DNA of 57,486 nucleotides from Candidatus Eisenbacteria bacterium (lineage in GTDB: Bacteria; Eisenbacteria; RBG-16-71-46). Each line of letters starts with the position of its first letter. The first letter of the stretch is position 1. The stretch is taken from assembly GCA_013140805.1 (NCBI GenBank), contig JABFRW010000074.1, positions 1 through 57,486 of the forward strand. The letters run 5' to 3'. The position numbers were made by a program, and so were the translations under genes. The notes under the pieces were generated by a model. That model made no database searches, was not told where the DNA came from, and saw only the letters and a list, made by a program, of their open reading frames with translations. Shown here one piece after another: positions 44,071 to 53,010 of this stretch.

Positions 44071-44469
44071 ATGTCAGTGAGCGATCCGGTCGCGGACTTC
44101 CTCACGTGCGTGCGCAACGCCATTCAGGCGAAGCACCGCAAGGTGGACGTCCCATCGTCGCGTCTCAAGCATCAGATCGCCGAAGTGCTGTTGCGCGAAC
44201 GCTTCGTGAACAACGTCAAGCTCATCGAGGACGAACGTCAGCGCACGCTTCGCGTGTATCTCCGCTACGGCGCCGACAACGTCAACGTGATCTCGGGCAT
44301 CCGGCGCATCAGTTCGCCGGGGCGCCGTGTCTACGTGCGCAAGACCGAGTTGCCGCGGGTGTTGGGCGGGCTCGGGACCTCGATCGTTTCCACTTCGAAG
44401 GGCGTGATGACCGACCGTGAGGCCCGCGAAGCGGGACTCGGCGGCGAAGTCATCTGCCAGGTCTGGTAG
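44071..44469 (+). CDS. rpsH: 30S ribosomal protein S8
   Basis: 132 residues from the ATG at 44071 (GGAGG 10 nt upstream); the in-frame GTG at 44044 lies within the stem-loop. SVSDPVADFLTCVRNAIQAKHRKVDVPSSRLKHQIAEVLLRERFV and the C-terminal STSKGVMTDREAREAGLGGEVICQVW are conserved. Central 16S rRNA binder and operon repressor in E. coli. Confidence 0.96.
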   Translation: MSVSDPVADFLTCVRNAIQAKHRKVDVPSSRLKHQIAEVLLRERFVNNVKLIEDERQRTLRVYLRYGADNVNVISGIRRISSPGRRVYVRKTELPRVLGGLGTSIVSTSKGVMTDREAREAGLGGEVICQVW

Positions 44470-44478
44470 GGGGCGATC

Positions 44479-45015
44479 ATGTCGAGAATCGGTAAGCTTC
44501 CGGTCGCCATTCCGAGCGGCGTCAGCGTCTCTCAAGAGGGTGGCCACATCAACGTGAAGGGCCCGAAGGGTGAGTTGCGCACCCACGTGCTGATCGGCAC
44601 GACGGTCGCGATCACCGACGGGCAGGTACAGGTCAGTGCCGAGCAGATCACGCGCAACCCGGCGTTTGGGACGATGCGCGCGAACATCAACAACATGGTG
44701 CTCGGCGTGACGACGGGATTCAGCAAGGTGCTCGAGATCGTGGGCACCGGATACCGCGCTCAGATGGATGGCAAGAACCTGGTGCTTCAGCTCGGCTTTT
44801 CGCACCCGGTCAACTTTGCGACTCCGGCCGGTATCACGATCAAGCTCGACAACCCGACGCGAGTGGTGATCAGCGGCGCCGACAAGGCGCTGGTGGGCCA
44901 GGTCGCGGCGGACATTCGCGCCTTTCGTCCGCCGGAGCCCTACAAGGGCAAGGGCGTCAAGTACGAAGGCGAGATCATCCGGCGCAAGGCCGGCAAGGCG
45001 GCGGGGTCGGCATGA
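44479..45015 (+). CDS. rplF: 50S ribosomal protein L6
   Basis: 178 residues, usual size. [72 protein letters not shown] and the C-terminal [31 protein letters not shown]. Overlaps rplR by 4 nt. Confidence 0.97.
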   Translation: MSRIGKLPVAIPSGVSVSQEGGHINVKGPKGELRTHVLIGTTVAITDGQVQVSAEQITRNPAFGTMRANINNMVLGVTTGFSKVLEIVGTGYRAQMDGKNLVLQLGFSHPVNFATPAGITIKLDNPTRVVISGADKALVGQVAADIRAFRPPEPYKGKGVKYEGEIIRRKAGKAAGSA

Positions 45016-45380
45016 GCAGCGGACATCACGACAAATACGAGCGGCGGCAGATCCGTCGCTATCGCATTCGCAATCGGGTCACCGGCTCGGGCGATCGCCC
45101 GCGTCTCTCGGTGTACCGCAGCTCGAAGCACATCTACGCGCAGATCATCGACGATGCGCGCGGCGTCACGCTGGCGGCGGCCTCGAGCCGTGATTCGCTG
45201 GACGGACGCGTGGATGGCAAGGGCAAGACCGCGGTGTGCGCGGCCGTCGGCAAGCTGCTCGCCGAGCGCGCAAAGGAAAAGGGATTCGCGAAGGTGTGCT
45301 TCGATCGCGGCGGCTATCTGTACCACGGGCGCGTGAAGGCGCTCGCCGACGGCGCGCGCGCCGGCGGTCTCGAGTTCTAG
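45012..45380 (+). CDS. rplR: 50S ribosomal protein L18
   Basis: 122 residues. [82 protein letters not shown]. Binds 5S rRNA. ATG overlaps the rplF stop (ATGA). Confidence 0.97.
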   Translation: MSSGHHDKYERRQIRRYRIRNRVTGSGDRPRLSVYRSSKHIYAQIIDDARGVTLAAASSRDSLDGRVDGKGKTAVCAAVGKLLAERAKEKGFAKVCFDRGGYLYHGRVKALADGARAGGLEF

Positions 45381-45390
45381 GAGGGTTCTC

Positions 45391-45921
45391 ATGGCGCGTG
45401 GCGCCGACATGCCGAAGTCCGAGTTTCTCGAGCGCGTGATCCAGATCAATCGCTGCGCGAAGGTCGTGAAGGGCGGGCGCCGGTTCTCGTTCAACGCGAT
45501 CGTCGCCGTGGGCGACCAGGCGGGTCGCGTGGGAGTGGGGCTCGGCAAGGCGAACGAAGTCGCGGACGCCATCCGCAAGGCGAATGACTCCGCGAAGAAG
45601 AGCATGTTCCAGGTGCCGATCACGCGGCACGGCAGCATTCCTCACCTGATCGTCGGTCACTTCGGTGCCGGCGAGGTGATGCTCAAGCCCGCGAGCGCCG
45701 GTACCGGCATCATCGCCGGCGGCGGCATCCGCGCGGTGCTCGAGGCGGCCGGCATTCAGAACGTGCTCACCAAGTGTCTCGGTACCCGCAATCCGCACAA
45801 CATGGTCAAGGCGACGGTCGACGGCCTGCGCCGTCTGCGCCGCCCGGCCGAGGTTGCGGCCCGTCGCGGCATGACGGTTGCCGAGCTGCTCGGGCCGCGG
45901 GAGGCACATCGTGGCGCTTAA
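45391..45921 (+). CDS. rpsE: 30S ribosomal protein S5
   Basis: 176 residues. [51 protein letters not shown] and the C-terminal [46 protein letters not shown] with AGGAGG upstream. The 3' end overlaps rpmD by 11 nt. The translation-fidelity and spectinomycin loop ([10 protein letters not shown]) is the normal form. Confidence 0.97.
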   Translation: MARGADMPKSEFLERVIQINRCAKVVKGGRRFSFNAIVAVGDQAGRVGVGLGKANEVADAIRKANDSAKKSMFQVPITRHGSIPHLIVGHFGAGEVMLKPASAGTGIIAGGGIRAVLEAAGIQNVLTKCLGTRNPHNMVKATVDGLRRLRRPAEVAARRGMTVAELLGPREAHRGA

Positions 45922-46096
45922 GCTCCGCATCACCCAGACCAAGAGCGCGAGCGGTCATCAGGAGAACCAGCGCCTCACGATTCGTGCGCTGGGGATTCGT
46001 CGTATGCAGCAGACCGTCGAGCACAACGATACGCCCCAGATTCGGGGCATGATCTTCAAGGTCCGCCACCTGGTCACGGTGGCCGAGACCGCCTGA
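45911..46096 (+). CDS. rpmD: 50S ribosomal protein L30
   Basis: 61 residues from the GTG at 45911 inside the end of rps[56 protein letters not shown] is a typical L30. The in-frame extension upstream overlaps rpsE further and is rejected. The GGGAGG just upstream inside rpsE serves as ribosome binding site. Confidence 0.94.
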   Translation: MALKLRITQTKSASGHQENQRLTIRALGIRRMQQTVEHNDTPQIRGMIFKVRHLVTVAETA

Positions 46097-46109
46097 GAGG
46101 CACTTACTC

Positions 46110-46565
46110 ATGAAGCTCGGCAATCTCCGTCCGGCAGCGGGAGCCACCAAGACCCGCAAGCGTCGCGGCAAGGGCGCGGGCACCGGCCTCGGCGGCACCG
46201 CAGGCAAGGGACACAAAGGACACAAGGCTCGCTCCGGCGGCAAGATCCCGGCGCGATTCGAAGGCGGCCAGATGCCGATTCAGCGCCGCCTGCCGAAGCG
46301 CGGGTTCACCAATCCGACCCGGGTCTCCTATCAGGTGGTGCAGCTGGGTCGACTCGCTTCGGCGGCCGCCGGCACCGTGGTGGATCGCGCCTGGCTCAAG
46401 CAGCACGGCATCGCCCGAGAGCGCGGACCGATCAAACTGCTCGCGGGGGGCGACCTCAAGGTGGCGTTGACGATTCAGGTCGACGCGATCAGCGCGACGG
46501 CGAAGGAAGCGATCGAGAAGGCGGGTGGACGTGTGGAGTTGACGCGAGCGGCCGCGAAGGCCTGA
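46110..46565 (+). CDS. rplO: 50S ribosomal protein L15
   Basis: 151 residues. KLGNLRPAAGATKTRKRRGKGAGTGLGGTAGKGHKGHKARSGGKIPARFEGGQMPIQRRLPKRGF at the N-terminus and the C-terminal ISATAKEAIEKAGGRVEL are conserved. Precedes secY by 7 nt, as in most spc operons. Confidence 0.96.
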   Translation: MKLGNLRPAAGATKTRKRRGKGAGTGLGGTAGKGHKGHKARSGGKIPARFEGGQMPIQRRLPKRGFTNPTRVSYQVVQLGRLASAAAGTVVDRAWLKQHGIARERGPIKLLAGGDLKVALTIQVDAISATAKEAIEKAGGRVELTRAAAKA

Positions 46566-46572
46566 GGAATCC

Positions 46573-47889
46573 ATGCTTGAGAAGTTGAGAAACATGTTCC
46601 AGATCCCCGAGCTGCGGCGGCGGCTGATCTTCACGCTGCTGATGTTCGTGGCGTACCGACTCGGCGAGCACGTGCCGACGCCGGGCGTCAACGCGCGCGC
46701 GCTCGCAGGGGTGTTCCAGAGCAGCGGCTCGCTATTCGGGCTCTACGACTTCTTCGTCGGCGGTGCGTTCTCGCGTGCGACCGTGTTCGCGCTCGGAATC
46801 ATGCCGTACATCTCGGCCTCGATCATCCTGCAGCTGCTCGGAGCGGTGGTTCCGGCGCTCGAGAAGCTGCGTAAGGAAGGCGAGGAAGGGCAGAAGAAGA
46901 TCACGCAGTACACCCGCTACGGCACCGTGATCATCGCGGTCATCCAGTCGTTCGCCTACAGCGTGTTCCTGGCCAATCTCGGCGCTTCGCAGGGCGTTGC
47001 GATCGTTCCGAACCCCGGCATCGCCTTCACGCTCTCGACCATCATCACGCAGACCGCGGGCACCATCCTGGTCATGTGGATGGGCGAGAAGATCACCGAG
47101 CACGGGATCGGCAACGGCATCTCGCTGATCATCTTCCTCAACATCGTCGGACGTCTTCCGAACTCGCTGTTCGCGGCGGTCGACAGCTTCCGTGCGGGCA
47201 CCTTGACCGTGATCCACATCGGCGTGGTCGGGATCCTGGCGATTGCGGTGATCGCGGCGGTCATCTTCATGACGCAGGGCACGCGAAAGATCCCGGTGCA
47301 GTATGCCAAGCGCATCGTGGGCCGGCGCATGTACGGTGGCTCCAATACGTTCATCCCGCTGCGCGTCAACACCGCGGGCGTGATTCCGATCATCTTCGCG
47401 CTCAGCCTCATGAGCCTGCCGACCGCGGTCGCGGGCTTCGTGCCGCCGGGTCATCCGCTCGCGCAGCTCCACAACTGGTTCAACCCGACCGGCTGGCTCT
47501 ACAACATCCTCTACGGGCTGATCATCGTCTTCTTCACCTACTTCTACACCGCCGTGGTGCTCAATCCGAACGACCTGGCGGAGAACATGCGCAAGTACGG
47601 CGGCTTCATTCCGGGCGTACGCCCGGGCAAGAAGACCGCCGAATACATCGATCGGGTGCTGTCGCGAGTGACGCTGCCGGGCGCGGTCTTCCTGGCACTC
47701 ATCGCGGTGATCCCGGACCTCGCGTTCAGCGCGCTCGGACTGCCGTTCCTGGCGTTCGGTGGCACCAGCGTGCTGATCGTCGTGGGAGTGGCGCTCGACA
47801 CACTTCAGCAGATCGAGTCGCATCTGCTGATGCGCCACTACGAGGGATTCGTGAAGCGCGGCCGCATCCGCGGCCGGCAGAGGATGTGA
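46573..47889 (+). CDS. secY: Preprotein translocase subunit SecY
   Basis: 438 residues, ten predicted membrane helices. Channel of the SecYEG translocon. Conserved features: LRRRLIFTLLMFVAYRLGEHVPTPGVN, SIILQLLGAVVP, EHGIGNGISLIIF, the cytosolic loop GTRKIPVQYAKRIVGRRMYGGSNTFIPLRVNTAGVIPIIFA, and NPNDLAENMRKYGGFIPGVRPGKKTAEYI. The gene closes the spc block and precedes adk. Confidence 0.97.
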   Translation: MLEKLRNMFQIPELRRRLIFTLLMFVAYRLGEHVPTPGVNARALAGVFQSSGSLFGLYDFFVGGAFSRATVFALGIMPYISASIILQLLGAVVPALEKLRKEGEEGQKKITQYTRYGTVIIAVIQSFAYSVFLANLGASQGVAIVPNPGIAFTLSTIITQTAGTILVMWMGEKITEHGIGNGISLIIFLNIVGRLPNSLFAAVDSFRAGTLTVIHIGVVGILAIAVIAAVIFMTQGTRKIPVQYAKRIVGRRMYGGSNTFIPLRVNTAGVIPIIFALSLMSLPTAVAGFVPPGHPLAQLHNWFNPTGWLYNILYGLIIVFFTYFYTAVVLNPNDLAENMRKYGGFIPGVRPGKKTAEYIDRVLSRVTLPGAVFLALIAVIPDLAFSALGLPFLAFGGTSVLIVVGVALDTLQQIESHLLMRHYEGFVKRGRIRGRQRM

Positions 47890-47890
47890 C

Positions 47891-48538
47891 GTGCGTCTGG
47901 TCCTGCTCGGCCCTCCCGGTGTGGGCAAGGGCACGCAGGGGCGGAGGCTGGCGGCGGAACACGGCTGGGCGCTGATCTCGACAGGCGAGATGCTGCGAGA
48001 CGCCGTGACTCGTCGCACGTCGATGGGACTCGAGGCACAGAAACGAATGGATGCGGGACTGCTGGTTCCGGACGACGTGATGATCGGACTGGTGCGCGAG
48101 CGAATCGTGCTGCCGGATGCGGAGTCGGGCTTCGTGCTCGACGGCTTTCCGCGCACGGTGGCACAGGCGGACGCACTCGACTCGATGTTGCAGGCGCGCG
48201 GTCAGCGTCTCGACGCGGTGATCGGAATGGCGGCACCCGAAGACGAGCTGGTGACGCGGCTGAGTGCGCGTCGGGAGTGCCCGGTCTGCAAGCGGGCGTA
48301 CAACCTGGTGAGTGCGGCACCGAAGGACGGACGTCACTGCGACGATCACCCGAGTGTCGAGGTGGTGCAGCGCGCGGATGACGCCGAGACGACGGTGCGG
48401 AAGCGACTCGAAGTGTTTCGGCGCGAAACCGCGCCGCTGATGGAGTACTACCGTGGGCAGGGCCGGCTCCGCGAGGTGCCGGGACTCGGTCCCATGGACG
48501 GCGTGTTTCAGGCCCTTGCGGCCGCGGTCGGGGCGTAG
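47891..48538 (+). CDS. adk: Adenylate kinase
   Basis: 215 residues; interconverts AMP, ADP and ATP. GTG start 1 nt after secY. P-loop GPPGVGKGTQGRRLA, AMP-binding block ISTGEMLRDAV and VLDGFPRTVAQADAL, then the LID domain with CPVCKRAYN followed by CDDH-type residues, implying a zinc-binding LID (C-x2-C ... H-C-x-D-H pattern, partly diverged). The R-rich end of the P-loop is normal. secY-adk-map is the usual order. Confidence 0.95.
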   Translation: MRLVLLGPPGVGKGTQGRRLAAEHGWALISTGEMLRDAVTRRTSMGLEAQKRMDAGLLVPDDVMIGLVRERIVLPDAESGFVLDGFPRTVAQADALDSMLQARGQRLDAVIGMAAPEDELVTRLSARRECPVCKRAYNLVSAAPKDGRHCDDHPSVEVVQRADDAETTVRKRLEVFRRETAPLMEYYRGQGRLREVPGLGPMDGVFQALAAAVGA

Positions 48539-48543
48539 TCCCG

Positions 48544-49302
48544 ATGGCGCGCAGGGCGTTTACGAGAGATCCGAGCGAGATCGACGCGATTCGTGCCTCG
48601 GCACGGCTCGTGGCTCGCACGCTCGCGATGCTGGGTCGCGAAGTGCGGCCCGGGATCACGACGATCGAGCTGGATCGACTCGCGGAAAGCTTCATCCGGG
48701 ATCACGGCGGTCGCCCCGCGTTCAAGGGCTATCGCGGCTTCCCGGCGAGCATCTGCCCCTCGGTGAACGAGGAAGTCGTTCACGGCATTCCGGGATCGCG
48801 CCGCCTCGAAGAAGGCGACATCGTCGGAATCGACGTCGGGGTTGAAATCGATGGTTTTTTTGGCGACGCGGCGAAGACGTTCCCGGTCGGGAACATCGAC
48901 TCCGAGTCGGCTCGGCTTCTCGCAGTCGCGAGCGCTGCCCTCGAACGGGGCATCGCGAAGGCCTGTGCGGGACTCCGAGTGGGTGACATCTCGCATGCGA
49001 TCCAGAGTCATGCGGAAGGCGAGGGCTTCGCCGTGGTGCGGGCCCTGGTCGGACATGGGATCGGACGCCAGATGCACGAGGAACCGCAAGTCCCCAACTA
49101 CGGACTGCCGGATCGCGGACCTCGGTTGATGGCCGGGCAGGTGCTGGCGATCGAACCGATGGTCAACATCGGCGGACCCGACGTGGTGACGCAAGACGAC
49201 GGCTGGACGGTCGTGACGAAGGACGGCTCGCGCAGTGCGCACTTCGAACACACGGTCGCAGTCGGCGTGGACGGACCCGATATCCTGTCGCTCGAGTCTT
49301 GA
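48544..49302 (+). CDS. map: Methionine aminopeptidase
   Basis: 252 residues, type I. Removes N-terminal Met from new proteins. The di-metal ligands are visible in IVGIDVGVEIDGFFGDAAKTF (two Asp), VGHGIGRQMHEEPQVPNYG (His), MVLAIEP-like QVLAIEPMVNIGG (Glu), and HTVAV near the end. SICPSVNEEVVHGIPGSR is typical of the active site edge. ATG 5 nt after adk. Confidence 0.96.
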   Translation: MARRAFTRDPSEIDAIRASARLVARTLAMLGREVRPGITTIELDRLAESFIRDHGGRPAFKGYRGFPASICPSVNEEVVHGIPGSRRLEEGDIVGIDVGVEIDGFFGDAAKTFPVGNIDSESARLLAVASAALERGIAKACAGLRVGDISHAIQSHAEGEGFAVVRALVGHGIGRQMHEEPQVPNYGLPDRGPRLMAGQVLAIEPMVNIGGPDVVTQDDGWTVVTKDGSRSAHFEHTVAVGVDGPDILSLES

Positions 49303-49342
49303 GGCACGATCGAGATGACCGGACCGGCAACCATGAGGTGAG

Positions 49343-49561
49343 ATGAGTAAGGAAGAGGGCATCCAGGTCGAAGGCACCGTGATCGAGCCGCTCCCGAACG
49401 CGATGTTCCGCGTGGAACTCGAGAATGGCCACAAGGTGCTCGCCCACATCTCGGGCAAGATGCGGATGCACTTCATCCGGATTCTTCCGGGCGACAAGGT
49501 CACGGTCGAGCTGTCGCCGTACGACCTGACGCGCGGCCGGATCGTCTATCGCTACAAGTAA
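49343..49561 (+). CDS. infA: Translation initiation factor IF-1
   Basis: 72 residues, the fixed size. [71 protein letters not shown] is a full S1-like OB fold. ATG with TGAGGTGAG upstream. Perfect 8-bp hairpin (49568-49586) follows, in the gap to rpmJ. Confidence 0.97.
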   Translation: MSKEEGIQVEGTVIEPLPNAMFRVELENGHKVLAHISGKMRMHFIRILPGDKVTVELSPYDLTRGRIVYRYK

Positions 49562-49567
49562 CCGCCG

Positions 49568-49586
49568 CCGCGGCGTTCCGCCGCGG
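49568..49586 (+). promoter_or_regulatory. Perfect hairpin between infA and rpmJ
   Basis: CCGCGGCG (49568-49575) and CGCCGCGG (49579-49586) pair across a TTC loop. There is no T-run; it lies 17 nt before the rpmJ ATG and next to its GGGGG-rich ribosome binding site. Confidence 0.4.
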
Positions 49587-49603
49587 GGGAATCAGGGGGC
49601 GTC

Positions 49604-49720
49604 ATGAAGGTTCGTGCGTCCGTTAAGAAGATCTGCGAGCACTGCAAAGTGGTGCGTCGCAAGGGCGTGATCCGCGTGATCTGCAAGCGCAATCCGCGGC
49701 ACAAGCAGCGCCAGGGGTAA
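49604..49720 (+). CDS. rpmJ: 50S ribosomal protein L36
   Basis: 38 residues, very short but complete: [14 protein letters not shown], then [24 protein letters not shown]. Zinc-binding form (C-x2-C ... C ... H). It ends at TAA 49718-49720, 15 nt before rpsM, in the usual infA-rpmJ-rpsM order. Confidence 0.97.
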   Translation: MKVRASVKKICEHCKVVRRKGVIRVICKRNPRHKQRQG

Positions 49721-49735
49721 CGAAGGAGGCAAGCG

Positions 49736-50131
49736 GTGGCACGTATTGCAGGGGTCGACCTTCCCGCCGAGAAGCGCATCGAGGTCGCACTCACTTACAT
49801 TTTTGGCATCGGCCCGACGACCGCGAAGCGCATTCTGGCGGCGACGGGACTGGAGCCCAGCACTCGCGTGAAGAACCTCTCGGACGAGGACGCGGGCAAG
49901 CTGCGCGCGCTCATCGAGCGCGAATACAAGGTCGAAGGCGCGCTGCGCGGCGAGGTCGCGATGAACATCAAGCGATTGATGGACATCGGTTCCTACCGCG
50001 GTTTGCGTCACCGCCGCGGCCTGCCCGTACACGGACAGCGCACCAAGACGAACGCGCGGACCCGCAAGGGACCGAAGAAGACGGCCGGAGTCACCAGGGC
50101 GAAGGTCGCCAAGCCGGCTCCTAAGAAGTAG
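49736..50131 (+). CDS. rpsM: 30S ribosomal protein S13
   Basis: 131 residues from a GTG start with AAGGAGG upstream. [37 protein letters not shown] and [31 protein letters not shown] are canonical. The Lys-rich C-terminal tail ([11 protein letters not shown]) is slightly extended. Confidence 0.97.
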   Translation: MARIAGVDLPAEKRIEVALTYIFGIGPTTAKRILAATGLEPSTRVKNLSDEDAGKLRALIEREYKVEGALRGEVAMNIKRLMDIGSYRGLRHRRGLPVHGQRTKTNARTRKGPKKTAGVTRAKVAKPAPKK

Positions 50132-50136
50132 TCGTG

Positions 50137-50157
50137 CCGGCCTGACGCCGGAATTTT
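50137..50157 (+). terminator. Attenuator-like hairpin with T4 between rpsM and rpsK
   Basis: CCGGC (50137-50141) pairs with GCCGG (50147-50151) over a 5-nt loop, followed by AATTTT (50152-50157). It resembles a weak intrinsic terminator inside the alpha operon and could lower downstream transcription. The stem is only 5 bp, so the call is tentative. Confidence 0.35.
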
Positions 50158-50173
50158 GACGGAGGAACGTCGC

Positions 50174-50563
50174 GTGGCAGATGCGAAGAAGCCGACCAAG
50201 AAGCGCGATCGGCGCGTGAGTGTGAATGGTGTCGCTCACGTGCAGGCGAGCTTCAACAATACGATCGTCACCATCACCGACACCGACGGCAACGTCATCA
50301 CCTGGGCGAGCGCCGGAAAGGTCGGCTTCAAGGGATCGCGCAAGAGCACTCCGTTCGCGGCGCAGGTCGCAGCGGAATCGAGCGCGCGCGAAGCCATCAA
50401 CCAGGGCATGAAGCGCGTCGAGGTGTGGGTCAAGGGACCGGGTTCCGGCCGTGAAGCCGCGATCCGCTCGCTGCAGGCGGCGGGCCTCGAGATCTCCGCG
50501 ATCAAAGACGTGACACCCATTCCGCATAACGGCTGCCGCGCTCCCAAGCGGCGCCGCGTCTAG
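50174..50563 (+). CDS. rpsK: 30S ribosomal protein S11
   Basis: 129 residues from the GTG at 50174 with GGAGG 8 nt upstream. [52 protein letters not shown] and [44 protein letters not shown] are canonical. The frame extends to 50156 but that start would cover the ribosome binding site. Confidence 0.97.
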   Translation: MADAKKPTKKRDRRVSVNGVAHVQASFNNTIVTITDTDGNVITWASAGKVGFKGSRKSTPFAAQVAAESSAREAINQGMKRVEVWVKGPGSGREAAIRSLQAAGLEISAIKDVTPIPHNGCRAPKRRRV

Positions 50564-50573
50564 AGGAGTATCC

Positions 50574-51203
50574 ATGGCGGTCTATCACGATGCTCGATGC
50601 CGGCTGTGCCGGCGAGAAGGCGCGAAGCTGTTCCTCAAGGGAACGCGCTGCTTCACCGACAAGTGTGCGTTCGAGAAGCGCGGCTACGCTCCCGGCGAGC
50701 ATGGCAAGAGCCGGCGCATCAAAGAGACGAACTACGGCCTGCAGCTGCGCGAGAAGCAGAAGGCGCGCCGGCTGTACGGCGTGCTCGAGCGGCAGTTCCG
50801 CAACTACTTCTCGAAGGCGTCCGAAGCGAAGGGCGTCACCGGCGAAGTGCTGCTCCAGATGCTCGAACGCCGCCTCGACAATGTCATCTATCGGTTCGGC
50901 TTCGCGCTCTCGCACCACCAGGCCCGTCAGCTGGTCGGCCACGGTCACTTCACGGTCAACGGCCGCAAGGTCGACATTCCGTCGTACCTCGTGAAGGTCG
51001 GCGATACGGTTCAGGTGCGCGAACGCAGCCGCAAGATGCCGGTCATTCTCACGTCGCTGGAGCAGCGCAAGGGTCAGTGGGTGCCCGAATGGCTGGAGAT
51101 CAGCGCCGAAGCCCTGACGGGACGCGTGCTCAACATTCCCACGCGTCAGTCCATCACGGTTCCGATCAACGAACAGCTGATCGTCGAGCTCTACTCGAAG
51201 TAA
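50574..51203 (+). CDS. rpsD: 30S ribosomal protein S4, zinc form
   Basis: 209 residues. N-terminal zinc knuckle with CRLC and later two Cys (C-x8...C-x4-C pattern: [12 protein letters not shown]), then [13 protein letters not shown], the [19 protein letters not shown] block and the S4 domain [48 protein letters not shown]. Nucleates 16S rRNA assembly; repressor of the alpha operon in E. coli. ATG with GAGGAG upstream. Confidence 0.97.
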   Translation: MAVYHDARCRLCRREGAKLFLKGTRCFTDKCAFEKRGYAPGEHGKSRRIKETNYGLQLREKQKARRLYGVLERQFRNYFSKASEAKGVTGEVLLQMLERRLDNVIYRFGFALSHHQARQLVGHGHFTVNGRKVDIPSYLVKVGDTVQVRERSRKMPVILTSLEQRKGQWVPEWLEISAEALTGRVLNIPTRQSITVPINEQLIVELYSK

Positions 51204-51237
51204 CGACGCTCCGCCTTCCATCAGGAGGCTTGATCAC

Positions 51238-52233
51238 ATGAAGTGGAAGAACCTGACCATGCCCCGGCAGCTTGCCGCCGACCCGGGCAACACGGATCGC
51301 TACGGAAAGTTCACGATCGAGCCGCTCGAGCGCGGCTTCGGCCTCACGGTCGGTAATTCGCTGCGCCGCGTGCTGCTGTCGTCGCTGCAGGGCGCCGCGA
51401 TCACCGCGGTGCGCATCGACGGCGTGCTGCACGAGTTTTCGACGCTGCCGGGTGTCATCGAAGACGTGACCGAGATCATCCTCAATCTCAAGCAGGTGCG
51501 GCTCAAGCTGCACGGCGACGGTCCCAAGAAGGCGATGTTCGAAGCCACCGGCAAGGGCGAGGTGCGTGCCGGCGACCTGAAGATCGAGGGCGACGCGCAG
51601 GTGCTCAATCCCGACCTGCACATCGCGACGCTCAACAAGGACGGCGACCTGCGCATGGAAGTCGAGCTCGACGGCGGCCGCGGCTATGTTTCGGCCGACC
51701 AGCACTCGATGACCGACCGTCCGATCGGCGTGATTCCGATCGACGCGATGTTTTCGCCCGTGACCAAGGTCAACTACACGGTCGAGGCCACGCGGCTCGG
51801 CCAGCGCATCGACTACGACAAGCTCACGATCGAGTTGTGGACCGACGGAAGCATCCTGCCGCAGGACGCGGTGGCGGTGGCGGCGATGGTGCTGCGCGAT
51901 CACTTCAGCCTGTTCATTCACTTCGAGGAGCCGCTCGAGACCGAAGTCGAGGAAGAAGTCGACGAGGACAAGGAAAAGGTGCGTCAGCTGCTCGGGCGAA
52001 GCGTCGACGAACTCGAGCTCTCGGTGCGTTCGAGCAACTGTCTCAAGGCTGCCGAGATCAAGTCCATCTCCGAGCTGGTCGTGAAGAGCGAGGCGGAGAT
52101 GCTCAAGTTCCGGAACTTCGGGCGCAAGTCGCTCAAGGAGATCCAGGACATTCTCGGCGAGATGGGCCTGCACTTCGGCATGGACATCGCGCCCTACACG
52201 GAGAATCGCAACACGGTCGGACTCGACGCCTGA
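51238..52233 (+). CDS. rpoA: RNA polymerase alpha subunit
   Basis: 331 residues. N-terminal dimerisation domain ([63 protein letters not shown]), linker about 235-255 rich in Glu, C-terminal domain [23 protein letters not shown] and [22 protein letters not shown] that contacts UP elements. ATG with AGGAGG upstream. Confidence 0.97.
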   Translation: MKWKNLTMPRQLAADPGNTDRYGKFTIEPLERGFGLTVGNSLRRVLLSSLQGAAITAVRIDGVLHEFSTLPGVIEDVTEIILNLKQVRLKLHGDGPKKAMFEATGKGEVRAGDLKIEGDAQVLNPDLHIATLNKDGDLRMEVELDGGRGYVSADQHSMTDRPIGVIPIDAMFSPVTKVNYTVEATRLGQRIDYDKLTIELWTDGSILPQDAVAVAAMVLRDHFSLFIHFEEPLETEVEEEVDEDKEKVRQLLGRSVDELELSVRSSNCLKAAEIKSISELVVKSEAEMLKFRNFGRKSLKEIQDILGEMGLHFGMDIAPYTENRNTVGLDA

Positions 52234-52298
52234 TACCGGGCGTGTCCGGCCTCCAGCCGGCGCGGGATCGGCCCTCACTTCTAGAGGACGGGACGCAC

Positions 52299-52886
52299 AT
52301 GCGACACCGCAAAAGTTTTCGCAAACTCAGCCGCACCTGGTCGCACCGGCGTGCGCTGCTTCGCAACCTGGTGACTGCGCTGTTCCAGTACGAGCGCATC
52401 GAGACCACGGTGGCGAAGGCGAAGGAGGCCCGGCAGATCGCGGAGCGCCTCATCACGTTCGCGAAGCGCGGCGACATGGCGGCACGCCGTCACGTCGATC
52501 GCTTCGTCATGAAGCCCGAGATCACGGCCAAGCTGTTCGCGACGATCGCACCCTGGTACGCCGAGCGACCGGGCGGCTACACGCGCATCATCCGCATCGG
52601 ACGGCGCCTCGGTGATGCGGGCGAAACCGCCTACCTCGAGCTGGTGAAGAGCGTCGAGCAGAAGGAGCAGGAGCGCCAGGCGCGTCTCGCGGCCGCCGAG
52701 GCCAAGGAAACGGCGCTCAAGGGCGAGAAGCCGGGCAAGAAGCCGAAGGCGGAAGCTGCGTCGGAAGGAGCCGCCGAAGAAGGCGCGCGCACCAAGCGCG
52801 GTCGCTCGCGTACTTCGGTCAAGCCGACCGGCCCCGCTCCGCCGTCGAAGAAGAAGTCGACGACCCGGAAGGTCGGCGCGAGCTGA
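52299..52886 (+). CDS. rplQ: 50S ribosomal protein L17 with long C-terminal tail
   Basis: 195 residues; L17 is normally near 120. The core MRHRKSFRKLSRTWSHRRALLRNLVTALFQYERIETTVAKAKEARQIAERLI to GGYTRIIRIGRRLGDAGETAYLELV is complete by about residue 120. The remaining ~75 residues are Ala/Glu/Lys-rich (QERQARLAAAEAKETALKGEKPGKKPKAEAA ... PPSKKKSTTRKV), probably disordered and basic at the end. Last gene of the super-operon. Confidence 0.94.
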   Translation: MRHRKSFRKLSRTWSHRRALLRNLVTALFQYERIETTVAKAKEARQIAERLITFAKRGDMAARRHVDRFVMKPEITAKLFATIAPWYAERPGGYTRIIRIGRRLGDAGETAYLELVKSVEQKEQERQARLAAAEAKETALKGEKPGKKPKAEAASEGAAEEGARTKRGRSRTSVKPTGPAPPSKKKSTTRKVGAS

Positions 52887-52913
52887 TCGAACGCCGCCTC
52901 CGAAGCTGGCGAG

Positions 52914-52945
52914 ACGGGCGGGAATCCCCCGCCCGTTTTCGTTTT
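52914..52945 (+). terminator. Intrinsic terminator of the ribosomal super-operon
   Basis: ACGGGCGGG (52914-52922) pairs perfectly with CCCGCCCGT (52928-52936) over a 5-nt loop, followed by TTTTCGTTTT (52936-52945). It is 28 nt after rplQ and is the strongest terminator in the window. Confidence 0.9.
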
Positions 52946-53010
52946 GCGCTCCCGGGCGGCGGCCGGCGGGCCGATCACTTCCGCGAGCCCTCGACGCGCA
53001 CCCACACCCC

